Positions 1 to 9,737 of a stretch of 64,000 nt of DNA are shown here, one piece after another. The stretch covers positions 57,705 through 121,704 of the forward strand of contig CACFTS010000001.1 in the NCBI GenBank assembly GCA_902569285.1. The letters are read 5' to 3'. The position numbers were made by a program, and so were the translations under genes. Source of the stretch: an uncultured Pelagibacteraceae bacterium. GTDB taxonomy: Bacteria; Pseudomonadota; Alphaproteobacteria; Pelagibacterales; Pelagibacteraceae. Within the stretch, counting starts at the first letter, position 1, and each line of letters starts with the position of its first letter. The notes beneath the pieces were generated by a model, which did no database searches, was not told the DNA's origin, and worked only from the letters and a program-made list of their open reading frames with translations.

Positions 1-2
1 TT

Positions 3-554
3 ATTGCGGGAGTTGATGAAGTTGGCAGAGGAAGTTTAATTGGACCAGTTTACGCTGCTGCGGTCATATTAAAAAAATCAATTAACAGAAAGTTATTAAA
101 AGACTCAAAAAGTTTATCAAAAACTCAAAGAAAAATTTTAGCTAAATATATTAAAAAAAATTCTATCTGGGCATTAGGTAAGGCGTCTGTTAAAGAAATT
201 GAAAAAATTAATATTTTAAACGCAAGTTTGTTAGCTATGAAAAGAGCAATAAAAAAACTTAAAAAAAAACCATCACTTGTTTTAATTGATGGAAATAAAT
301 TACCTGAAATAAAAAATTATAAACTTAAATCAATAATAAAAGGGGATCAAAAAATGCCCTCAATTTCTGCGGCTTCAATTATTGCTAAAGTTACTCGTGA
401 TAAAATAATAACCAACTTAGGAAAAAATTTTAAAGGTTATTATTGGAACCAAAATTATGGGTACGGGACTAAACAACATTTAAAAGCAATAAGAAATTTA
501 GGTATTACTACTCATCACAGAAAAACTTTTTCACCAATAAATAAAAAAAAATAG
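3..554 (+). CDS. rnhB: Ribonuclease HII, 5'-truncated by window edge
   Basis: Open frame from base 3 (IAGVDEVGRGSLIGPVYAAAVIL...) in frame with ORF 228..554; RNase HII DEVGRG motif. Confidence 0.93.
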   Translation: MAGVDEVGRGSLIGPVYAAAVILKKSINRKLLKDSKSLSKTQRKILAKYIKKNSIWALGKASVKEIEKINILNASLLAMKRAIKKLKKKPSLVLIDGNKLPEIKNYKLKSIIKGDQKMPSISAASIIAKVTRDKIITNLGKNFKGYYWNQNYGYGTKQHLKAIRNLGITTHHRKTFSPINKKK

Positions 555-599
555 GTTTCACGTAGAAACACAAGATCTGGTTGTTTTTAAAAATATCAA

Positions 600-672
600 C
601 ACAAATCGAATCCAATTATTTCAATCCTAGGTTGACCGAAGAATCTTTTTGGAGTCTAATTATTATTTATAA
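600..672 (+). promoter_or_regulatory. ccrM upstream region with three GANTC sites (608-612, 641-645, 652-656)
   Basis: GAATC, GAATC, GAGTC read directly from the sequence just upstream of the ccrM ATG at 673. Confidence 0.6.
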
Positions 673-1743
673 ATGACTTTTGATTTTAAAAATAAATTAA
701 TTAATGGAGATAGCTTAGAGGAATTAAAAAAAATTCCTAATGAATCTTTTGATTTAATTTTTGCGGATCCACCTTACAACCTACAATTAAAAAGTGAATT
801 AACACGACCTGATAGATCTAAGGTTAGTGCTGTAAATGACAAGTGGGATCAATTTGAAAATTTTAAAAAGTACGATAATTTTACTTATTCTTGGTTAAGT
901 GAATGTAAAAGAATTTTAAAAAAAAATGGAGCTATTTGGGTAATTGGCAGTTATCATAATATTTTTCGAGTTGGAACTGCAATTCAAAATTTAGGTTTTT
1001 GGATTTTAAATGATGTTATTTGGAATAAAAAAAATCCTATGCCAAATTTTAGAGGAACCCGTTTTACAAATGCTCATGAAACATTGATTTGGGCATCAAA
1101 ATCAGAAAAATCAAAATATACTTTTAACTATCAATCTTTAAAATGTTTAAATGATGATCTTCAAATGAGATCTAATTGGGATCTACCTATTTGCAATGGA
1201 TCTGAACGACTTAAGAAAAATGGAAAAAAAGTACATTCTACACAAAAACCAGAGGCTTTGCTTCATAGAATTCTATTATCAACTTCTAATAAAAATGATT
1301 TAGTTTTAGATCCTTTTTTAGGTTCTGGAACAACAGCAACAGTTGCCAAAAAATTAGGTAGAAATTATTACGGAATAGAAAGAGAGAAAACTTATTTTAA
1401 AGCTGCTAAACAGAGACTTAAAAATACAAAACCTATTGAAGATGATTATTTAGATACATTAAAAAATAACAGATCTAAACCAAGAATCCCTTTTGGTTCC
1501 TTAGTTGAATTAGGAATAATTAAACCTGGAACAACCATATTTGATAATAAAAAGAAAATTAGCGCAAAAATTATGGCTGATGGCAGTATTAAACATGAAA
1601 AAACTGAAGGCTCAATTCACAAAGTAGCAGCAACAATTTTAGGTGCTGAAAGCTGTAATGGATGGACTTATTGGCATTATAATTTAAATGGTAGTATATT
1701 ACCAATTGATCATTTAAGGCAAAGACTAATTTCTAATAATTAA
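673..1743 (+). CDS. ccrM: Adenine-specific DNA methyltransferase, CcrM type (GANTC)
   Basis: ADPPYNLQL motif, DPFLGSGTT SAM motif, and C-terminal extension typical of CcrM. Confidence 0.92.
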   Translation: MTFDFKNKLINGDSLEELKKIPNESFDLIFADPPYNLQLKSELTRPDRSKVSAVNDKWDQFENFKKYDNFTYSWLSECKRILKKNGAIWVIGSYHNIFRVGTAIQNLGFWILNDVIWNKKNPMPNFRGTRFTNAHETLIWASKSEKSKYTFNYQSLKCLNDDLQMRSNWDLPICNGSERLKKNGKKVHSTQKPEALLHRILLSTSNKNDLVLDPFLGSGTTATVAKKLGRNYYGIEREKTYFKAAKQRLKNTKPIEDDYLDTLKNNRSKPRIPFGSLVELGIIKPGTTIFDNKKKISAKIMADGSIKHEKTEGSIHKVAATILGAESCNGWTYWHYNLNGSILPIDHLRQRLISNN

Positions 1744-2885
1744 TTTCTATAAATCTTACCAAGATAATTTTCTAAAAATTTATTATTTTTTACCAATCTT
1801 TTCAAAAAAATATTTCTTAAAAATATAGTAAAAGGGTTGGATAAATGGAAAACAAATTGATTAAATTTTGATCTGTTTTTAACCATTTTTGTTTTTTTAA
1901 GTCTGTTGGTAAAAAATTTATTTTCTGTATTATTTTCTATACTCTGAAATAATTCATAAGCTCCTTCTATTGACTGAGATGCACCTTGGGCAAATGATGG
2001 TTGATATGCAAAAAAAGCATCGCCAATAAAATGAATATTGTTATTTTGTAAATGGTAGAAATCATTACTTACAAATACTGGAAAAATTTTTAATTCTTTA
2101 AGGTTATTTAAAATTTCTTTATTACTTAAAGGAATTTTGTCCAAAACCTTTTTAATAAAAGAATTTTCACTAAATAATGAATAATTTTTTTGTTCATCAG
2201 TGGACAATTTATACTTGATTATAGCTATAAAATTAAACTCTCCAATTGGACTTACTGGGTAAATTACATGATGATAATTTGAGCCTAAAAATAAAGAGAT
2301 ATTTTTATTATCAATATTCTCTGGAGTTTTAATTATAGTTCCTCTAATTGCTAATGTGTTATTAAATTTTGGTTTAATTTGATTATTTGAAATAAGACTT
2401 TTACTTTTTGAAAAAACTCCGTCAGAAATAATTAAATAATCACATACGTTGGTTTCATTATTTTCAAAATAAAGTTTAATTTGTTTATTTTGTTGATCTA
2501 TCTTCGAAATAGTATGGCTGGTTTTTATTGATTCATCCAAATTCTCTTTTAGAAAATTAATTAATATAGATCTTTTTAAAATAGTATACTTACAATCTTT
2601 AGAGTTAAAATCTGAGATATTAAGTTCACATATTTTTTTTGAATTATCACTTGAATAAAAATCAATTTTTTCTGGAGTAAATTTGTTTTTATTTTCTATT
2701 CTATCAAATCCAATTTCATTTAAAAGTTTAACACTATTCACTGATAATTGAATTCCATAACCTTCTTCTAGACTAATTGAATTATTTTTTTCATAGATTG
2801 TTATTTGGTAATTAAGATTTTTTTTAAATAGATTTGCAATAAATAATCCTGATATTCCTGCTCCAATTATTGCTATCTTTTTCAT
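1740..2885 (-). CDS. FAD-dependent monooxygenase (UbiH/salicylate hydroxylase-like)
   Basis: N-terminal GAGISGLFIANLF Rossmann motif; FIGDAFFAYQPSFAQGASQSIEGA motif. Confidence 0.8.
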   Translation of the reverse strand: MKKIAIIGAGISGLFIANLFKKNLNYQITIYEKNNSISLEEGYGIQLSVNSVKLLNEIGFDRIENKNKFTPEKIDFYSSDNSKKICELNISDFNSKDCKYTILKRSILINFLKENLDESIKTSHTISKIDQQNKQIKLYFENNETNVCDYLIISDGVFSKSKSLISNNQIKPKFNNTLAIRGTIIKTPENIDNKNISLFLGSNYHHVIYPVSPIGEFNFIAIIKYKLSTDEQKNYSLFSENSFIKKVLDKIPLSNKEILNNLKELKIFPVFVSNDFYHLQNNNIHFIGDAFFAYQPSFAQGASQSIEGAYELFQSIENNTENKFFTNRLKKTKMVKNRSKFNQFVFHLSNPFTIFLRNIFLKRLVKNNKFLENYLGKIYRN

Positions 2886-3865
2886 TAATTTTTTTCGAGA
2901 TATTTAACGACCTTTTTTGTAAATGTTGGCAACATATAGTTCTTTAATTCTTTTTGATCAATCCAATAAGCAGAGGATATTCTTTTATTATTTTTTAAAT
3001 ACTGAATCTTGATATTCATTTTCATATTAGACATCTTAAAATTTAAGTTTTCATTAAATTTTTTTGGTTTAGACAACTCTTCCATTGGGAAAATTTTTAA
3101 ATTTTTTAAAAAATTAAATTTAGTATTTTTAACTAATAAATATCTTTGATCTTTTTTATAAACTTTTAAGATGAAGTACTTTTCGATATTTTTCTTTGTA
3201 TTTTTAATTAAATTAAAATCTTTTTTCTTAAAAGATTTACAATTTTTTGAGATAGGACATTTATTGCATAAAGGATTGTTTGGCTTACAAATTAATGCAC
3301 CTAACTCCATTAGAGCTTGAGCATAATCACTCGATCGTTGAGATAATCCAAATACAGATTTTTTTTTTATAAGATTTTCTTTATTTATTTCATTTTCCCT
3401 TTTCAAATAAAGATATCTTTTTAAAACTCTTTCTATATTTCCATCCAATGGAATGTATGGTTTATTAAAAGCAATAGATAAAATTGCGCGTGCGGTGTAA
3501 TCACCAATTCCAGGTAATGATTTTAAATCCTCAAAATTATCAGGTATTTTTCCTTTGAAATTCTTAATAATAACTTGAGAAGTTTTTTTTAAATTTCTTG
3601 CTCTAGAATAATATCCAAGACCTTCCCAAAGTTTCATTAATTTTTTATTTTGAACTCTAGCAAGTGTTTTGAGATTTGGAATATCTTTTATAAATCGATT
3701 AAAATAAGGAATTACTGTTACAACCTGTGTTTGCTGCAACATAAATTCACTTATTAAAATGTAATATTGTCTTTTTTGCAAAGAAACATTTTTTCGCCAC
3801 GGTAATGATCTTTTATTTAAATCGTACCATTTAAGAATTTTTTTTGTTATTAATTGTTCTTTCAT
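2885..3865 (-). CDS. mutY: A/G-specific adenine glycosylase
   Basis: LPWRK, EFMLQQTQV, LPGIGDYTARAI, and Fe-S cysteines CKPNNPLCNKCPISKNC; start trimmed to MKEQLITKK. Confidence 0.93.
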   Translation of the reverse strand: MKEQLITKKILKWYDLNKRSLPWRKNVSLQKRQYYILISEFMLQQTQVVTVIPYFNRFIKDIPNLKTLARVQNKKLMKLWEGLGYYSRARNLKKTSQVIIKNFKGKIPDNFEDLKSLPGIGDYTARAILSIAFNKPYIPLDGNIERVLKRYLYLKRENEINKENLIKKKSVFGLSQRSSDYAQALMELGALICKPNNPLCNKCPISKNCKSFKKKDFNLIKNTKKNIEKYFILKVYKKDQRYLLVKNTKFNFLKNLKIFPMEELSKPKKFNENLNFKMSNMKMNIKIQYLKNNKRISSAYWIDQKELKNYMLPTFTKKVVKYLEKN

Positions 3866-4354
3866 ATGCAATATAAAAAATATACTAAGCAGAGAAACCG
3901 ATCCATTCAAGGTTTAAGATCCTTTAAAGACACTTTGCCAAAAAATATTAAAAAGGTCATTAATAAAAGAGGTCATATTTATTCTGAAACACTGAATAAT
4001 TGGAAATATATTGTTGGTGAAAATTTATTTAAAGTTTGTTATCCAAAATCATTTAAAAATTCAAATAGATTTGGGGTGAGCACTTTACTGATAATGGTAA
4101 AGAGAGGTCATGAGGTTGATTTGGAATATTCAAAAAAAGACATAATGGATAAAATGAATAATTTTTTTGGATATTCTGTTGTTGAAAAACTTAAATTCAC
4201 TAGTTTTGATTATGAAAAGAAAATACCTCCAAAAGAAACTATTAAAGAGAAAAATATGACAAATAATAGATATAAAAAAAAGATTAATGATGTTAAAAAT
4301 GAAAAAATTAAAAAATCACTACTTGAATTAACTAAAGTATTTAAGGAAAAATGA
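3866..4354 (+). CDS. DUF721 (DciA-like) family protein
   Basis: Small basic protein divergent from mutY; N-terminal DUF721-like region (IQGLRSFKDTLPKNIKKVINKRG). Confidence 0.65.
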   Translation: MQYKKYTKQRNRSIQGLRSFKDTLPKNIKKVINKRGHIYSETLNNWKYIVGENLFKVCYPKSFKNSNRFGVSTLLIMVKRGHEVDLEYSKKDIMDKMNNFFGYSVVEKLKFTSFDYEKKIPPKETIKEKNMTNNRYKKKINDVKNEKIKKSLLELTKVFKEK

Positions 4355-4926
4355 AAAAAATTTTATTATTATTAATTTTATTTTTTGGATCGATCTCTAA
4401 CTTAAGTGCTGAAACAAATCGAATAGTTTCGGGAAATAATAATGCTAAGATTACTATTATTACCTATGCTTCCTTAACATGTAGTTATTGTGCCAATTTT
4501 CATAAAGAGGTCTATCCTAAACTTAAAAAGGACTATATTGATACAGGATTAGCTAAAATAGAATTTAGACACTTTCCTTTAGATGTTGCTGCGTTCAACG
4601 CATCAAAAATTGTTCAATGCAAACAAGATCAAAGTTTAGAAATTCTAGAAAGTTTGTATTCCAATCAACAAGCTTGGGTAAAGGGAGGTACAATTGAAGA
4701 AGTAAATGATAATCTTAAAAAATTTCTTAAAAAAGAAGGTTTTGATATAGATTTTGAAAAATGTATTAACAACAAAGAAATAGAAGATTTTGTTTTAAAT
4801 GATCGAATCGAAGGTACTAAAAACTTCAAGGTAAATTCCACTCCTACGATAATAATTAATAATAAAAAGTTTGAAAAATCTCTTAATTACAAAAATTTAA
4901 AAAAATCATTAGAAAAACTGATATAA
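4351..4926 (+). CDS. DsbA-family thioredoxin-fold oxidoreductase, exported
   Basis: Signal peptide; CSYC active site; thioredoxin-like NSTPTIIINNKKF. Confidence 0.85.
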   Translation: MKKILLLLILFFGSISNLSAETNRIVSGNNNAKITIITYASLTCSYCANFHKEVYPKLKKDYIDTGLAKIEFRHFPLDVAAFNASKIVQCKQDQSLEILESLYSNQQAWVKGGTIEEVNDNLKKFLKKEGFDIDFEKCINNKEIEDFVLNDRIEGTKNFKVNSTPTIIINNKKFEKSLNYKNLKKSLEKLI

Positions 4927-4934
4927 GTTAACTC

Positions 4935-7332
4935 ATGGAGTTTAAAAAAATCCAACTCAATGGGTTTAAATCATTTGCTGATAAAACCAACTTTTTAATT
5001 GAAGATGGTTTAACAGGAATTGTTGGTCCAAACGGATGTGGAAAATCTAACATTGTAGAATCTCTCAGGTGGGCAATGGGAGAAACATCGGCAAAAAGTA
5101 TGCGAGGATCTGGAATGGAAGATGTGATATTTTCTGGAACTTCAAACAAAGCTTCAAAAAATATAGCAGAAGTTTCTGTTACAGTTGCAAATGAAAATAA
5201 TGAAGGTCCAATTCAGTTTAGGGAACTTAATGAAGTAAATATCAGAAGAAAAATAGAAAAAGATAAAGGGTCTAAATTTTATATAAATGACAAAGAAGTA
5301 AGAGCCAGAGATGCACAAATGTTTTTTGCTGATTTATCAACTGGTGCTCATTCACCTTCTATGATTAGCCAAGGTCGTATAGGTGCACTAGTTACAGCAA
5401 GACCAACTGATAGAAGGGCAATTTTAGAGGAGGCTGCAGGAATTTCTGGTTTACATGTTAGAAGACATGAGGCTGAACTAAGGTTAAATGCTGCAGAAAA
5501 TAATTTAAAAAGAGCAGATGAATTAAGAAGACAACAAGAAAAACAATTGGCTAACCTTCAAAAGCAAGCAGAGGAAGCAACCAAATACAAAAATATATCT
5601 GATGAAATTAAAAAAATTGAAGCAGGTTTATATTATTTAAAATTATTAGAAATTGACAAAGAAATAAAAGTTGAAAATGAAATTAACACTGAAGCTGAAG
5701 GAGAAGTAAGCGGTTTTAACAATAAAATTTCTGAATTAGAGAATTTAATTAAATCCGAAACTGACAAAATAACACCTTTAAGAGAAAAAAATATTGAAAA
5801 TCTCTCAAAAATTCAAAGACTAAACTTAGAGCTTCAAAGTCTTGATGAAGAAAATACCAGAATTCAAGATGAGATGGTGAATATTAAAAAATCTCTTCAA
5901 ACATTCGATGATGATATCAATAGAGAAAAAGGAATAGTTATTGATGCAAACTCTAACGAGAAAAGACTTAAAGAAGAAAAAAATGAACTTATTGAAATTG
6001 ACTCAAAATATTATGAAACCGAAAAACAATCTAATGAAGATTTAGATTATACTAAAAGTAAATTAAAATTAGAAATAAATAAAGTTAAAGAATTAATCAA
6101 TTTAAAAAAAAATGAAGAAGCAATAACAGTTCTTGATAATTGTAAAATAATTATAGAAGAATATGCAGATAGCTACAGTAAAAACCAAAATATAAAAAAA
6201 GAGTCTGTAAAAAGAAACGAAAGAATAAACATTATAGATAAAGAGATAAAAAGTTGGAAAAATTTATTATCTAATTCTGAAAAAATGGTAACTGAGCTAA
6301 CTGAAAGAAAGAATAAATTAAACTTACAATTAGAAAAATTAGACAATCAACCAAAAATACAAGCTGAAAAAAAAGGTCAAATTTCTGAAAGTCTAAGGGT
6401 GTCTGAACAAGAAAAAACTGAAAATGAGTCTATTGTTAATGTAACAGATGAAAAAATAGAAACTCTTAGAACTCAATTAAATGAAATTCAAGAACAATCA
6501 ATTCAAATTAGAGAACGAAAAGCAAGTTCGGGAGCCACAGTTGAGGGACTAAAAAAAAGAAAAAATGATTTGGTTGATAGGGTAAATTCAGAACTTAATT
6601 TAACAGAGGAAAATATTTTAGAAAATTCAAATCTATTTGGAAAAGAAGAACTTCCAGATGCTGTTAATCAAGAAGATTTATTAGATAAAAAAAAACAAGA
6701 AAGAGAAAAATTAGGATCTGTAAATTTAAAGGCTGATGAAGAAACAAATAAATATGAATCTGAAATTAAAAAAATGGAACAAGATCGAGCAGATTTAGTT
6801 ACTGCAATAATTAAATTAAAAGATAGTATTAATGAACTAAACCAAAAAGGAAGAGAAAGATTAATAGAAGCTTTTGATAAAGTTAATAGAAAGTTTAATG
6901 AAGTTTATACAAAATTATTCAATGGTGGAAATGCCAAACTAGAATTAGTAGACTCTGATGATCCTCTTGAAGCTGGACTAGAAATGTTAGTTAGTCCTCC
7001 TGGCAAACGTCTCCAGTCTATTACTTTATTATCAGGAGGAGAACAAGCCTTAACTGCCCTATCCTTAATTTTTGCAGTTTTTTTTGACTAACCCATCTCC
7101 GATTTGTGTACTTGATGAAGTAGATGCTCCATTAGATGACGCAAATGTAACTAGATTCTGTAGTTTACTTGAAGAGCTTACAAAAATTACAAATACTAAA
7201 TTTATTATTGTTACCCATCATGCTTTAACCATGTCTAAGATGAATAGACTTTATGGTGTCACTATGCCTGAAAAAGGCATAAGCCAATTAGTTGCTGTTG
7301 ATTTACAAAAAGCAGAGAGTATGGTTGCCTAA
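4935..7332 (+). CDS. smc: Chromosome segregation SMC ATPase, frame interrupted at the T8 tract 7078-7085
   Basis: Walker [10 protein letters not shown] in ORF 4935..7091; [19 protein letters not shown] continues in another frame as [21 protein letters not shown] (Walker B/D-loop). Confidence 0.9.
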
Positions 7333-7347
7333 CTAAACTTAATTAAA

Positions 7348-7623
7348 ATGTCCAAAGATCCATTTAAAACTCGCTTAGAGATTGCAAAAAAGAAGATTTC
7401 AAAGAGAAATTTCGATGACAAAAAACACAATCCATCCCCAATTGGTACAGCTTTTAAGCTAAGTACAGAATTAGTCTCTGCTGTTGCTGTAGGGACAATT
7501 ATTGGGTTTATTTTAGACAAGACCTTTGGTACTAAACCTTGGTTAATTTTAATATTTTTTTTTGTAGGGGTAGTTGCTGGAATAACTAACGTAATTAAAT
7601 CTGCAAAAAATATGCAAAAATAG
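7348..7623 (+). CDS. atpI: ATP synthase protein I-like (AtpI) membrane protein
   Basis: Two TM segments; position directly upstream of atpB. Confidence 0.75.
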   Translation: MSKDPFKTRLEIAKKKISKRNFDDKKHNPSPIGTAFKLSTELVSAVAVGTIIGFILDKTFGTKPWLILIFFFVGVVAGITNVIKSAKNMQK

Positions 7624-7633
7624 ATAAAGATTT

Positions 7634-8368
7634 ATGGCAGCAAACCCGATGACACAATTCGAAGTTTATAGAATTGGTCCAGAAATTAAAATAGGTGCTT
7701 TTGATATTTCATTTACAAATGCAAGTTTGTTTATGGTTGTTAGCTCACTAACAATTTTAATTATTTTTAATTTAGGTTCTAAAAAAAATTCAATGTTACC
7801 AAATAAAATCCAACTTTTAGCTGAATTGAGTTATACGTTTGTATCAAAAATGATTAGTGATACTGCAGGTTCTAAAGCAAAACCTTTTTTTGCTTTCATA
7901 TTTTCATTATTTATGTTTGTACTTTTTTGCAATATGTTTGGGATGATTCCATACACTTTTACAGTAACTAGTCATATTATTGTAACTTTTATGCTTGCAA
8001 CATTTATCTTTATTGGCGTGACAATCATTGGATTTGTCAAACATGGTTTTGGTTATTTAAAACTATTTGTACCAAGTGGAGTGCCTATAGTGCTACTTCC
8101 TTTAATTGTAGTTATTGAAATTATCTCATATTTAAGTCGACCTATTAGTTTATCTGTTAGACTTTTTGCTAATATGATGGCAGGTCATACTATGATGAAA
8201 GTTTTCGGAGGCTTTGTAATAAGCCTTGGAATAATCGGTGGATGGCTTCCACTGAGTTTTTCGGTTGCTTTAACAGGTTTGGAGATCTTAGTTGCTTTTC
8301 TTCAAGCATATGTTTTTGCAATCTTAACCTGCATCTATTTAAACGATGCATTAAATTTACACCATTAA
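7634..8368 (+). CDS. atpB: F0F1 ATP synthase subunit a
   Basis: SRPISLSVRLFANMMAGH motif; gene order. Confidence 0.95.
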   Translation: MAANPMTQFEVYRIGPEIKIGAFDISFTNASLFMVVSSLTILIIFNLGSKKNSMLPNKIQLLAELSYTFVSKMISDTAGSKAKPFFAFIFSLFMFVLFCNMFGMIPYTFTVTSHIIVTFMLATFIFIGVTIIGFVKHGFGYLKLFVPSGVPIVLLPLIVVIEIISYLSRPISLSVRLFANMMAGHTMMKVFGGFVISLGIIGGWLPLSFSVALTGLEILVAFLQAYVFAILTCIYLNDALNLHH

Positions 8369-8386
8369 TTAACATAGGAGGATATA

Positions 8387-8614
8387 ATGGAATTAGAAGC
8401 AGCAAAAATGATCGGAGCAGGTTTAGCAGCAATTGCTTTAGCTGGTGCCGGTGTTGGTATCGGAATAATTTTTGGAAACTATCTGTCAGGAGCGATGAGA
8501 AATCCATCTGCTGCACAAAAACAGTTTCCTAATTTGCTTTTAGGGTTTGCCCTTGCAGAAGCAACTGGATTATTTGGATTGGTAGTAGCGTTAATCATTC
8601 TTTTTGCATTTTAA
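8387..8614 (+). CDS. atpE: F0F1 ATP synthase subunit c
   Basis: 75-aa two-helix proteolipid with GAGVGIG and FALAEATGLF. Confidence 0.96.
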   Translation: MELEAAKMIGAGLAAIALAGAGVGIGIIFGNYLSGAMRNPSAAQKQFPNLLLGFALAEATGLFGLVVALIILFAF

Positions 8615-8619
8615 ATTTA

Positions 8620-9210
8620 ATGATTAAAAAAATATTTTTTCAGTCAATATTTTTTAATTTCTTTTTTGTAAAAGAAGTTTTTACAGCTGAAAGTGGTGGT
8701 ATGCCTCAATTAAATCCTGAGTTTTGGATTTCACAAATATTCTGGCTTACACTGACTTTTGGTATTTTGTATATAGTTTTATCAAAACTAATACTACCAA
8801 AAATAAGTGCAAATTTAGAATTACGAAAATCTCAAATACAAGAAAATATTGAGGCGGCAGAAAAACAAAGAAAAAATAGTGAGTCTAAACTTAAAGAATA
8901 TGATGATATTATTTTTAAAAGTAAATTAGAGGCAAAAAATATTTTTAAAGATGCAAGAGAAAAAGTACTTAAAAATATTAACTCTAAAAGAGAAACTTTA
9001 GAAAAACAAATCGATGAAGAAATAAAAAAAGCAGAACATGAAATCAATGTGCTTAAAAAAAGTGCTCCTGAAAAAATCAATAAAATTGCAATTGAAACAT
9101 CCTCAGAGCTAGTAAAAAAATTAATTGGGGCTGAAGTAAATAATAGCAGTATTTCAGCTATTGTTAATGATTTAACAAAAAGGAATAGAAATAAATATTA
9201 TGGCAATTGA
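8620..9210 (+). CDS. F0F1 ATP synthase subunit b' (b-like)
   Basis: N-terminal TM plus long coiled coil; between c and b. Confidence 0.85.
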   Translation: MIKKIFFQSIFFNFFFVKEVFTAESGGMPQLNPEFWISQIFWLTLTFGILYIVLSKLILPKISANLELRKSQIQENIEAAEKQRKNSESKLKEYDDIIFKSKLEAKNIFKDAREKVLKNINSKRETLEKQIDEEIKKAEHEINVLKKSAPEKINKIAIETSSELVKKLIGAEVNNSSISAIVNDLTKRNRNKYYGN

Positions 9211-9697
9211 TGCAACATTCTGGGTAGCAGTCTCTTTTATTATATTTTTTGGTGGGCTAATATATTTAAAGATTCCTCAAAAAGTTAATGATATCCTTAA
9301 TAAATTAATTTCAGATATCAAAAATGAAATAGACGAAAGTGAAAAACTAAGAACTGAAGCTAAAGCATTATTAGATAATGCTCAAAATAAATTAGATACT
9401 GCTCAATCAGTAAATAATGAAATACTAGAACAGGCTAAAAAAGATAGTGACAAACTTGTAATCGAGCTTAATGATAAATTTCATAAATCATCTGAAATAA
9501 AAAAAAATCTAACTGAGAATAAAATAAGTCAAATGAAAGAGGCAGCAATAAAAGAAATTAAAGATACTTCAATTAAAATTGCTGTAGATTCTGTAAAAAA
9601 AATTATTACTACATCTGTTGATAAATCTAAACTTGATACGCTGTTTAAAAAAAATTTAGATGAAACTAAAGAAGAGTTAAAAAAAATTAATTCATAA
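9200..9697 (+). CDS. atpF: F0F1 ATP synthase subunit b
   Basis: N-terminal TM plus coiled coil; overlaps the preceding gene. Confidence 0.85.
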   Translation: MAIDATFWVAVSFIIFFGGLIYLKIPQKVNDILNKLISDIKNEIDESEKLRTEAKALLDNAQNKLDTAQSVNNEILEQAKKDSDKLVIELNDKFHKSSEIKKNLTENKISQMKEAAIKEIKDTSIKIAVDSVKKIITTSVDKSKLDTLFKKNLDETKEELKKINS

Positions 9698-9737
9698 TAC
9701 TCTTACAATTTTTTCTAAAAAACTATAAATTATCTAA

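Noticed and set aside
4928-5149. Antisense ORF (73 aa) opposite the smc start
   Set aside because: Mirror of the conserved Walker A coding region; no independent evidence
8190-8532. ORFs on both strands overlapping atpB/atpE
   Set aside because: Out-of-frame translations of conserved ATP synthase genes; low-complexity products
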